In this document: piece after piece, positions 34,870 to 41,984 of the stretch
Layout: every line of letters starts with the position of its first letter
Numbering within the stretch: the first letter of the stretch is position 1
Assembly: GCF_000241955.1 (NCBI RefSeq)
Contig: NC_016818.1
Coordinates: forward strand, 2,418,001 to 2,482,000
Direction: 5' to 3'
Length of the DNA: 64,000 nucleotides
DNA from: Rahnella aquatilis CIP 78.65 = ATCC 33071
GTDB taxonomy: Bacteria > Pseudomonadota > Gammaproteobacteria > Enterobacterales > Enterobacteriaceae
Notes under the pieces: generated by a model
What the model saw: only the letters and a program-made list of their open reading frames with translations
What the model was told of the DNA's origin: nothing
Databases searched by the model: none
Position numbers and translations under genes: made by a program

Positions 34870-34897
34870 AGCCCGTCCGGCTGAAACCGGGCGGGCT
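34870..34897 (-). terminator. Hairpin between binding protein and permease genes (attenuator/mRNA stabiliser)
   Basis: AGCCCGCCCGG / CCGGACGGGCT stem read on the minus strand, with a 6-nt loop and one mismatch, and no T-tract. Such hairpins after the first gene usually keep binding-protein mRNA more abundant than permease mRNA. Confidence 0.6.
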
Positions 34898-34921
34898 TAA
34901 TTGTCGTGTTGGCTTTAAAAC

Positions 34922-36172
34922 TTAACGTAAACGGTCAGCGGCTTGGGTCGCGGCTTCCATACCATCCTGTGCCGGGGTTTTACCCTGTAATACCGCCTGA
35001 ATATTTTGCTGCAAAATGTTGGACAAACGGGAGTAATCCGCGGTCACCGGGCGCGATAACATCACGTTGAGCGAGGTTTTCGCTGCGGCAATAAGCTGCT
35101 CCTGATCTTTCTGCACCGCCGGATCTTCATAAGACGATTTCCAGATTGGCAGGCTCAGTTTGGCGTATTTGTTCTGCACCGGTTGTGATGTCATGTAGCT
35201 GATGTATTCCCACGCCTGATCCGCATGTGCGCTGGCTTTGGCGATGCCCAGCCCCATCGACCCGTTAACGCCGGATGCACCCCCTGCGGTTTCACCCGGT
35301 GCCGGAATGACCCCCACGTCGCCCGCGACTTTGCTCTGTTTCGGGTCGTTCGCCATGTTGTACATGTAGGTCCAGTTCAGTGCGAAAGCCGCATCGCCGT
35401 TGGAGAACGATTTACGCACGTCTTCTTCCAGATATTCACGCGAGTTCGGGTTAGTCAGCCCTTTATCCAGCGTCTCTTTCATGTAGCTGATGGCTTTCAT
35501 CGCACCGGAATTGGTGAAGTTCAGCTTACCGTCTTTATAGAAATCCCCTTTGAATGCTGACACCAGCGTGGTGTAGTCGCACAACAGCGCTTCGGATTGT
35601 GACCAGCTCCAGACCAGCGGGTATTTCACAATGCCTTTTGCTTTCAGAATTTCAGATTGCTTTTCCACGTCAGCCCAGGTGGCTGGCGGGGTGGTGATCC
35701 CGGCTTTGGCCAGCATGGCTTTGTTGTAATACAGATATTTGGTGTCGAGGATCCACGGCATGCCCCAGCGTTTGTCTTTATAGGTCACGGTGGAAATCGC
35801 GCCGTCAAAAATCTTGTTGCTTTCTTCAGCCGGAATACGCGCCGTGACATCCTGCAACAGGCCGTATTTGTTAAATTCAGCCGGCCAGATGGCATCGAAC
35901 AGCACCACGTCATAACCTTTGTCACCGGCACCGCGCGCGGCAACGATTTTGTCGTGCAGCGCTTCATACGGCACAAATTCCAGATTCACTTTGATGTCGG
36001 GATGCTGTTTGGTGAAATCAGCGGTCATTGCGCGGATATCCGCTTCGCTGTACGCCGCCTGAGTCATAAATAAGGCACTGATCGTAGTATCAGCCAGCGC
36101 GCTGGCGGAATAGCCCAGGGTGAGGGCAGAGAGGGCGCACAGGGTGGCCGCAGGGGTAAATCGTAGGCTCAT
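34922..36172 (-). CDS. Sugar ABC transporter periplasmic binding protein (SBP_bac_1)
   Basis: A 416-residue exported protein with a signal peptide ending near residue 27 (GYSASALA). It has a MalE-like fold with LLQDVTARIPAEES, WGMPWILDTKYLYYNKAMLA and SNGDAAFALNWTYMYNM. The start at 36172 (MSLRF) is chosen over the ATG two codons upstream because GGAGA is then 7 bp away. It is the first gene of the operon. A 17-bp sequence shared with the ROK promoter lies 30-45 bp upstream. The ligand is probably an oligosaccharide or polyol; it cannot be specified. Confidence 0.88.
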   Translation of the reverse strand: MSLRFTPAATLCALSALTLGYSASALADTTISALFMTQAAYSEADIRAMTADFTKQHPDIKVNLEFVPYEALHDKIVAARGAGDKGYDVVLFDAIWPAEFNKYGLLQDVTARIPAEESNKIFDGAISTVTYKDKRWGMPWILDTKYLYYNKAMLAKAGITTPPATWADVEKQSEILKAKGIVKYPLVWSWSQSEALLCDYTTLVSAFKGDFYKDGKLNFTNSGAMKAISYMKETLDKGLTNPNSREYLEEDVRKSFSNGDAAFALNWTYMYNMANDPKQSKVAGDVGVIPAPGETAGGASGVNGSMGLGIAKASAHADQAWEYISYMTSQPVQNKYAKLSLPIWKSSYEDPAVQKDQEQLIAAAKTSLNVMLSRPVTADYSRLSNILQQNIQAVLQGKTPAQDGMEAATQAADRLR

Positions 36173-36204
36173 CGTCATTCTCCGAAACAGGGTTAGGTTT
36201 ATTA

Positions 36205-36217
36205 AATCAATTTGATT
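36205..36217. promoter_or_regulatory. Putative ROK-regulator operator at the sugar ABC operon
   Basis: AATCA-ATT-TGATT inverted repeat, 33 bp upstream of the binding-protein ATG. The surrounding AAATCAATTTGATTGCT is identical over 17 bp to the copy at the ROK gene. Confidence 0.7.
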
Positions 36218-36282
36218 GCTTTAATCGGCTAAAAAAAAATGGGAAGGCATAACTCTGCCAGTCCCTGCGTCCCTGCCGGATT

Positions 36283-36405
36283 TACCCTTCATACTTCGGG
36301 CTGCTGATGCGTTGGCTATGCTCCGTCACCCGAATCACTGACTTATGTCAGCTCATCGGGATCCACTCGCTTGCCGCCTTCCTGCAACCCGAATTATCTT
36401 GGGTA
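36283..36405. repeat. About 120-bp intergenic inverted-repeat element (ERIC/MITE-like)
   Basis: Ends TACCCTTCATACTTCGGG-CTGC (36283-36304) and GCAACCCGAATTATCTTGGG-TA (36384-36405) are inverted repeats matching at 17 of 22 positions. The inside is also dyad-like (CATCAGC / GCTGATG-type segments; TCACCCGAATCACTGA; AAGCGAGTGGATCCC complement). From memory, Serratia/Rahnella/Yersinia genomes carry many such elements, but no database check was possible. It has no coding capacity and separates the two ROK-operator copies. Confidence 0.65.
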
Positions 36406-36523
36406 TAAAACGTGTGCTACACGGATGATTCAAATCTCAATAGTGACTGGCGGTTATTATTAACATGCCAATAACATTCAAAGCTGTGATGCCACCGTCA
36501 TATTCATCTTCTGTAATTTATAA

Positions 36524-36536
36524 AATCAATTTGATT
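36524..36536. promoter_or_regulatory. Putative ROK-regulator operator at the ROK gene
   Basis: AATCA-ATT-TGATT, 55 bp before the GTG start. It is identical to the copy at 36205-36217 over AAATCAATTTGATTGCT and in the same orientation. Confidence 0.7.
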
Positions 36537-36590
36537 GCTGTATTCACTGGCCACATACTTGCCCGCAAGGTCTTCACCGTGGAGAGGGAT

Positions 36591-37766
36591 GTGATAACAA
36601 CGTCTGGTACCAATCTTGAGCACGCCCGTGCTCACAATCGTCGGGTGGTGATCGAAGCCATTCGCCTTAACGGTGAACTCACCCGCGCTGAGATCGCCCG
36701 GCTGACGTCGCTCACCCCCCAAACCGTCTCCAACATTGCCACCGAACTCGAGCAGGCGGGTATCCTGTCTTCCCACCTGCCGCGCCGTGCGGGAGGGCGT
36801 GGTCAGCCAGCAACGCCACTGACACTCAACCCTGACAGCGCCTATTCAATAGGCATCCATCTTGATCATCAGTCGCTGCTGACTGTGCTGGTGGATCTGA
36901 CCGGAACCGTTCGTTTTCGCAAACTGATCCATGTGCAGAAACCGCAGCCAGAGCCCACGCTGGCTCTTATCGATCAGGTTCTGCAAGAAATGCGCCAACA
37001 GGTGAAAATTGACTGGCGAAAAATTTTAGGCGTGGGTGTGGTGATGCCGGGGCCGTTTGGCGTGGAAGGGATTTCATCACAAGGGCCGACCACACTGCAT
37101 GGCTGGGATAACGTTGATATTGAAGCACGTTTAAGCGCCGCGACCGGCTGGCCGGTGACACTGGAAAACGATGCCACAGTCGCCGCCATCGGTGAACGTT
37201 TTCACGGTGTCGCCAAACAATTATCGTCGTTTGTGTATCTTTATATTGGCACCGGACTGGGTGCAGGCATCTTTACCGATGGCCGGATTTACACCGGTCA
37301 TGCACACAATGCGGGCGAAGTCGGCCACATTGTGGTGCAACCGGGCGGCCGTGAATGCTATTGCGGTAACAAAGGCTGCCTGGAGCGCTATGTTTCGTTA
37401 CAGGCGGCGTACGAAGCCTGCGGGCTGGATCCGATGACGGCCATGCCCGAAGATCTGCTGAACGTTGATGAGAAAGTGTTTGATAAATGGCTGGATACCG
37501 CCGTCGAACCGGCGCTGCAGGCCATCAATATTATGGAATGCGTGTTCGATGCACAAAGCGTGATTATCGGCGGAACTATGCCGAAACCGCTGGTGGAAAA
37601 GCTGATTAAACGCCTGACGCCGCTGTATAATTCGGTGCGCAGCCGCTATACGCAGAGCGCACGCATTCGCCTTGGCATGTCCGGCAGCGACACCCCTGCG
37701 CTCGGTGCCGCTGCGCTGCCCATATTTGACGAATTCAATCCGCAATATGAAGTGCTTTTGAAATAG
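36591..37766 (+). CDS. ROK-family transcriptional regulator (NagC/XylR-like)
   Basis: A 391-residue regulator. The winged HTH is at about residues 15-70 (VVIEAIRLNGELTRAEIARL, TPQTVSNIATELEQAGIL). A ROK sugar-kinase-like domain follows with LYIGTGLGAGIF and the zinc site CYCGNKGCLERY. A GTG start at 36591 is chosen because GGAGAGGG lies just before it and the HTH follows at the normal distance; the frame is open 42 codons further upstream through the operator. It is divergent from the sugar ABC operon and most likely its repressor. Confidence 0.83.
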   Translation: MITTSGTNLEHARAHNRRVVIEAIRLNGELTRAEIARLTSLTPQTVSNIATELEQAGILSSHLPRRAGGRGQPATPLTLNPDSAYSIGIHLDHQSLLTVLVDLTGTVRFRKLIHVQKPQPEPTLALIDQVLQEMRQQVKIDWRKILGVGVVMPGPFGVEGISSQGPTTLHGWDNVDIEARLSAATGWPVTLENDATVAAIGERFHGVAKQLSSFVYLYIGTGLGAGIFTDGRIYTGHAHNAGEVGHIVVQPGGRECYCGNKGCLERYVSLQAAYEACGLDPMTAMPEDLLNVDEKVFDKWLDTAVEPALQAINIMECVFDAQSVIIGGTMPKPLVEKLIKRLTPLYNSVRSRYTQSARIRLGMSGSDTPALGAAALPIFDEFNPQYEVLLK

Positions 37767-38319
37767 CGATATTCGGAAGCTTTGATTTATATTGGGTTAT
37801 CTGCAAATACGGTGTACGCGAAGGGGGATATTTTTGGGAGATCCAGTCCTGACAAACAAAAGAAGAAAAATTCCGGCTTTTTGTTATCTGAAACTCACCG
37901 AGGTTGGGGTCAAATATTTTATAATTCTCGTTATGCACGCTCATACCAATGCAGTGTGAATAACCATTCCCTGCATAAATAACGATACTGAAAACGCCCC
38001 GGGTATGGGAGGTAAAAAAGGACTGGAAATTATTTGTTTTTAAATTTACTTGTTTGACCGGGTAAAAAGTATCACTTTTAAAAGAGAGGTTTAATTCTTT
38101 AGATATCATGTAGTTACATGTAATTGCGCGCTGGCGGGAAATAAAATTATAAGTATTTTTATAGAATAAAAAGGATTGCGGTTTTTCAGAGAGTTCATGC
38201 TGGATCCATGAACTTACCATCCCCGCACAAACGCCATAACCCGAAACTGATATATCCCGGGTTTGTGTCTTTAAAAATGTCATCTGGTTAAGATGAAAAT
38301 TGCATGTCATATTTTTCAT
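37735..38319 (-). CDS. YopT-type (C58) cysteine protease-like protein, possible effector or toxin
   Basis: A 194-residue protein with the three C58 landmarks in order and spacing: nucleophile Cys31 in GYGVCAGMVSSWI, His122 in GYSHCIGM, and Asp137 in KIFDPNLGEF. The DPN-GEF signature is diagnostic of YopT/AvrPphB-like peptidases; His to Asp is 15 residues (16 in YopT). It is distinctly more AT-rich than its neighbours, lacks a signal peptide, has a weak ribosome site, and its 3' end overlaps the ROK gene antisense by 32 bp. No secretion system or immunity gene is adjacent. It was probably acquired by transfer. Its target is unknown. Confidence 0.68.
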   Translation of the reverse strand: MKNMTCNFHLNQMTFLKTQTRDISVSGYGVCAGMVSSWIQHELSEKPQSFLFYKNTYNFISRQRAITCNYMISKELNLSFKSDTFYPVKQVNLKTNNFQSFFTSHTRGVFSIVIYAGNGYSHCIGMSVHNENYKIFDPNLGEFQITKSRNFSSFVCQDWISQKYPPSRTPYLQITQYKSKLPNIAISKALHIAD

Positions 38320-38436
38320 TGTTATAGATTAAGCTGTTAATTAATGATTTCTGATGATTGTGAATATTATCACACCCTCGCTCAGACGACCTCCGGGATA
38401 GCTACATGAATTATTTCTGATCTGGTATTGAAGTTT

Positions 38437-38452
38437 CTGACCAACCGGTCTG
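38437..38452. promoter_or_regulatory. RutR-type operator, distal
   Basis: CTGACCA-AC-CGGTCTG resembles the RutR consensus TTGACCA-NN-TGGTCAA with imperfect right half. It is 26 bp (start to start) from a perfect copy and is likely bound by the TetR protein encoded after guaD. Confidence 0.6.
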
Positions 38453-38462
38453 ACTGTTTAAT

Positions 38463-38478
38463 CTGACCAGTTGGTCAG
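38463..38478. promoter_or_regulatory. RutR-type operator, promoter-proximal
   Basis: CTGACCA-GT-TGGTCAG has perfect 7-bp arms and differs from the RutR consensus only at the outer base pair. It ends 3 bp upstream of the predicted sigma-54 -24 box, well placed for repression. Confidence 0.75.
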
Positions 38479-38481
38479 ATT

Positions 38482-38497
38482 TGGCATAAGCTTTGCA
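38482..38497 (+). promoter_or_regulatory. Sigma-54 (-24/-12) promoter of the guaD-tetR-xdhABC operon
   Basis: TTGGCATAAGCTTTGCA: GG and GC are 10 bp apart with TTGGCA and TTGCA boxes, near the full consensus. The start site would be near 38508, giving a 40-nt leader before guaD. No perfect NtrC site was seen in the 120 bp upstream. Confidence 0.65.
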
Positions 38498-38548
38498 GAT
38501 GTTCTGTTATCAGTCTTGAAAGATAATGTTGCAGAGAAGGACAATGCC

Positions 38549-39901
38549 ATGAGTCAGATCATCACCCGCGCCATTCGCGGAAATTTCTTCGATATCCGTG
38601 AGCCGGTATTACGCCCGGAAGATGTTGAAGCGCAGGTGCGTTATATCGAAGACGGCCTGATGTTGCTCAGTGGCGGCACTGTCATCTGGCTGGGAAGCTG
38701 GCAGGAAGGTGAGGGCAAGCTGGCGCAGGCACGTAAAACCGCTGTTCTGGATATTGATGATTATCGCGACAAGCTGATTGTCCCGGGCTTTGTCGATACG
38801 CATATTCACTATCCGCAAACCGAAATGATCGGCGCGTACGGCGAGCAGTTGCTCGAATGGCTGACGCGTTACACCTTTCCGACCGAACAACAATATCACT
38901 GCGCGGATTACGCCAGGCGCATGTCGAAATTCTTCATCAGCCAGTTACTGCTTAACGGCACGACCACCGCGCTGGTGTTTGGCACCGTCCATCCGCAATC
39001 TGTCGACGCCCTGTTTAAGGAAGCGGCCGACATCAATATGCGGCTGGTGGCGGGCAAAGTGATGATGGACAAAAACGCCCCGGACGCCCTGCTGGAAACC
39101 CCTGAAGAAAGTGAACGCGACACACGCGGGCTGATTGCGCGCTGGCATAATCGTCAGCGCCTGAGCTATGCGCTGACGCCGCGTTTTGCACCGACATCAT
39201 CGCCGGAACTGCTGCAAAAAGTACGGCTGCTGAAGCAGGAATTCCCCGACGTGTACATGCATACCCATCTGAGCGAAAACGTCGCCGAACTGTCGTGGGT
39301 GAAAGAAATGCACCCTGAACACCAGCATTATCTCGACGTTTATCATCAGTACGGCCTGACCGGCGAGCGCTGTGTGTTTGCACACTGTCTGCATCTGGAT
39401 GACAGCGAATGGGATTGCCTGCACGACACGGATTCGGCTATCGCTTTTTGCCCGACGTCCAATCTGTTTCTGGGCAGCGGTTTGTTTAATTTGCAGAAAT
39501 CCTGGCAGAAACAAATCCGCGTCGGCATGGGCACGGACGTCGGTGCGGGCACGACATTCAACATGCTGGAAACGCTGTCAGAAGCCTACAAAGTCGGGCA
39601 GCTTCAGCGTTACCGTTTATCCGCATTCGAAGCCTTCTATCACGCCACACTCGGCGGCGCACGGGCGCTGCATCTCGACGATAAAATTGGCAATTTTAAC
39701 GCCGGTAAAGAGGCGGATTTTGTGGTGCTTGAGCCGGGTGTCAGTGCACTGCAAAAATTACGTGCCACCAACAGTAAAACGCTGGCTGACAAGCTGTTTG
39801 TGCTGATGACGCTGGGTGATGACCGCAATGTGTATTGCACCTACGTTGACGGCGAACCGGTTTATGTGCGGGACGCTCAGCAGGAGGAACTCTCAGCATG
39901 A
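38549..39901 (+). CDS. guaD: Guanine deaminase
   Basis: A 450-residue amidohydrolase converting guanine to xanthine and ammonia. It shows the zinc motif DTHIHYPQTEMIGAYG near residue 82, HTHLSENVAELSWV, FAHCLHLDDSEWDCL, and the metal Asp in GMGTDVGAGTTFNMLE. The motif order and length match E. coli GuaD (439 aa). The ATG at 38549 follows AAGGAC; the frame reaches upstream into the promoter. Its product is the substrate of the xanthine dehydrogenase encoded downstream, so the operon makes guanine a nitrogen source. Confidence 0.94.
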   Translation: MSQIITRAIRGNFFDIREPVLRPEDVEAQVRYIEDGLMLLSGGTVIWLGSWQEGEGKLAQARKTAVLDIDDYRDKLIVPGFVDTHIHYPQTEMIGAYGEQLLEWLTRYTFPTEQQYHCADYARRMSKFFISQLLLNGTTTALVFGTVHPQSVDALFKEAADINMRLVAGKVMMDKNAPDALLETPEESERDTRGLIARWHNRQRLSYALTPRFAPTSSPELLQKVRLLKQEFPDVYMHTHLSENVAELSWVKEMHPEHQHYLDVYHQYGLTGERCVFAHCLHLDDSEWDCLHDTDSAIAFCPTSNLFLGSGLFNLQKSWQKQIRVGMGTDVGAGTTFNMLETLSEAYKVGQLQRYRLSAFEAFYHATLGGARALHLDDKIGNFNAGKEADFVVLEPGVSALQKLRATNSKTLADKLFVLMTLGDDRNVYCTYVDGEPVYVRDAQQEELSA

Positions 39902-40569
39902 TGAACAGTGATACCGGCGGCAAAGTCCGCCTTGCCCGTGAACGCACGCTGGAAAATATCCATGCCGCAGCGATTGCAGAGTTCAGCGAAAAGGGTTTTC
40001 AGGGCGCGACCACGCAGGCCATTGCCCGGCGTGCGGGGATCAAAAAAGCCCAACTGCATTATTACATCGCCGGGAAAGAGGAGCTTTACGAAGAACTCTT
40101 ACAGAAAGTGCTGAAAGTCTGGGGCGATATTATTCAGTTTGATCCGTCGCTCAGCGAACCCGAAGCGGTGCTCAGCCGTTATATCCGCAATAAGCTGAAT
40201 TTCTCGTTTGATCAGCCGGAACTGTCGCGCATTTTTACCAGCGAAGTGCTCGGTGGAGGGCACTATTTGCATAAATACTGGCCGCAGGCGACGCAGAACA
40301 TTGTTGGCAAAGAGCAACTGATCCATCAGTGGATAGCGCAGGGCAAAATCCGTGCGCTGGATGCCCGCCTGTTCATCATGCATATCTGGGCGGTGACGCA
40401 GTATTACGCTGATTTCGCGGTGCAGGTGAAACATATGTACGGCAATTTCGAAGGTGATATGCAGGCGCGTGAACACATCATTGGTGAGGTCACGACACTG
40501 ATTCTGAATGGCTGTAAAGCCTTTGCTCCCTCCCCTTCGCAGGGGAGGGAGCAAACCAGTAATTTTTGA
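39898..40569 (+). CDS. TetR-family regulator, RutR-like, of purine catabolism
   Basis: A 223-residue TetR protein. The HTH is at about residues 15-65 (ATTQAIARRAGIKKAQLHYYIAGKEELYEELL). The C-terminal domain matches RutR (ARLFIMHIWAVTQYYADFAVQV). It overlaps the guaD stop by 4 bp. RutR-type operators stand in front of guaD, so it probably autoregulates the operon in response to a purine or pyrimidine. The last 18 or so residues (AFAPSPSQGREQTSNF) are encoded by a dispersed palindromic repeat, so the native C-terminus has been replaced. Confidence 0.85.
   Translation: MMNSDTGGKVRLARERTLENIHAAAIAEFSEKGFQGATTQAIARRAGIKKAQLHYYIAGKEELYEELLQKVLKVWGDIIQFDPSLSEPEAVLSRYIRNKLNFSFDQPELSRIFTSEVLGGGHYLHKYWPQATQNIVGKEQLIHQWIAQGKIRALDARLFIMHIWAVTQYYADFAVQVKHMYGNFEGDMQAREHIIGEVTTLILNGCKAFAPSPSQGREQTSNF
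40522..40555. repeat. Dispersed GC-rich palindromic repeat, copy 6, inside the tetR 3' end
   Basis: TTTGCTCCCTCCCCT-TCGC-AGGGGAGGGAGCAAA: perfect 15-bp arms. It is read through in frame as PSPSQGRE. The hairpin lies 26 bp before the xdhA ATG and may affect translation coupling or mRNA processing. Confidence 0.85.
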
Positions 40570-40580
40570 AGGATATGATC

Positions 40581-41984
40581 ATGATCCAATTTCTGATGAA
40601 CGGCAGGATCCACTCGGAAAATCTGCCCGCTGACACGACGGTTTTACACTATCTGCGCCGCGATGCAGGGCGTTGCGGCACCAAAGAAGGCTGTGCCTCC
40701 GGTGACTGTGGCGCCTGTACGGTGGTGCTGGCAGAAAAGCAGGGTGACCGGTTGCAATACCGCACGGTTAACGCCTGCCTGACGTTTATGTCCGCAGTGC
40801 ATGGCAAGCAACTGATCACCGTGGAGGATCTCAGACATCGCGGCGAGCTGCATCACGTGCAGCAGGCGATGGTGGATAATCACGCCTCGCAATGCGGCTT
40901 CTGCACACCGGGTTTTGTGATGTCACTGTTCGCGATGGAGAAAAACAAGCCTGTTTTTACAGTTGAAAGCGTGCAGGAAACCCTGTCGGGCAATCTTTGC
41001 CGCTGCACGGGCTACCGGCCCATCATGGATGCAGCGAAGGCTATTATGGCTGCGCCGCAGGCCGATCAGTTTGATGCTGATGCCCGGCAAACGCTGGAGA
41101 CACTCGCCGCGATTTGCGCGACGGAACAACCGGTGAGTGTTGATGAACTGGCCGCACGCTATCTTGCCCACCCGGATTCCCGTCTGGTGGCGGGCGGCAC
41201 CGATCTGGCGCTGGACGTCACGCAGCGTTATCAGCGCCTGCCTGAGCTGATTTCGCTAAGCCATATCCCTGAACTCAAAGCCATTACGCTGACCGGTCAG
41301 GCTATTCATATTGGCGCGGCGGCACCGCTCAGCGACTGCATGCCGGTGTTACATGAAGAGTTCCCGGAGTTTGGCGAACTGCTTGAGCGGTTTGCATCAC
41401 AACAAATTCGTAATCAGGGAACCTTTGGCGGCAATATCGCCAACGCTTCGCCAATCGGTGACGGCGGGCCGGTGTTGCTGGCGCTCGGCGCTTCGCTGTT
41501 GCTGCGGCGCGGCGCTGAGCAGCGGGAACTCCCGCTCGATCAGTTCTTCCTGGGGTACCGCAAAACCGCGTTGCAGCCGGGAGAGTTTATCGAGCAAATT
41601 CGCATTCCCCGCAACACCCCGGCGGCACGCCAGTTGCGGATTTATAAAGTGTCGAAACGGCTGGAAGACGATATTTCTGCGGTCTGCGCGGCGTTGCATA
41701 TCGACGTGCAAAACGGTGTGGTGGTGCATGCCCGTGTTGCGTTTGGCGGTATGGCGGAAGTGGCGAAACGGGCCAGCGCCTGTGAAGCGCAGTTACTCGG
41801 CCAGCCGTGGCAGACGGCGACCATCGAACGGGCCTGTCAGGCGCTGGAGCAGGACTTCACACCCATCAGCGATTTCCGTGCCAGCCGGGAATACCGCATG
41901 CAGGTGGCGAAAAATCTGCTGCGCCGATGCTATATCGAAATGACCTCTCCTGAAACACTGATGCGGGTAACTCATTATGTCTGA
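40581..41984 (+). CDS. xdhA: Xanthine dehydrogenase small subunit (2Fe-2S plus FAD)
   Basis: A 467-residue fusion. [2Fe-2S] domain 1 has CGTKEGCASGDCGACTVVL near residue 34, domain 2 CGFCTPGF and CRCTGYRP, then the FAD-binding domain from about residue 185 (LVAGGTDLALDV, NQGTFGGNIANASPIGDGGP). It passes electrons from the molybdenum subunit to NAD. The ATG at 40581 is 7 bp after AAGGA; upstream TTG/ATG codons overlap that ribosome site. Naming follows the Rhodobacter-type XdhA/XdhB/XdhC scheme; E. coli uses other letters. Confidence 0.93.
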   Translation: MIQFLMNGRIHSENLPADTTVLHYLRRDAGRCGTKEGCASGDCGACTVVLAEKQGDRLQYRTVNACLTFMSAVHGKQLITVEDLRHRGELHHVQQAMVDNHASQCGFCTPGFVMSLFAMEKNKPVFTVESVQETLSGNLCRCTGYRPIMDAAKAIMAAPQADQFDADARQTLETLAAICATEQPVSVDELAARYLAHPDSRLVAGGTDLALDVTQRYQRLPELISLSHIPELKAITLTGQAIHIGAAAPLSDCMPVLHEEFPEFGELLERFASQQIRNQGTFGGNIANASPIGDGGPVLLALGASLLLRRGAEQRELPLDQFFLGYRKTALQPGEFIEQIRIPRNTPAARQLRIYKVSKRLEDDISAVCAALHIDVQNGVVVHARVAFGGMAEVAKRASACEAQLLGQPWQTATIERACQALEQDFTPISDFRASREYRMQVAKNLLRRCYIEMTSPETLMRVTHYV

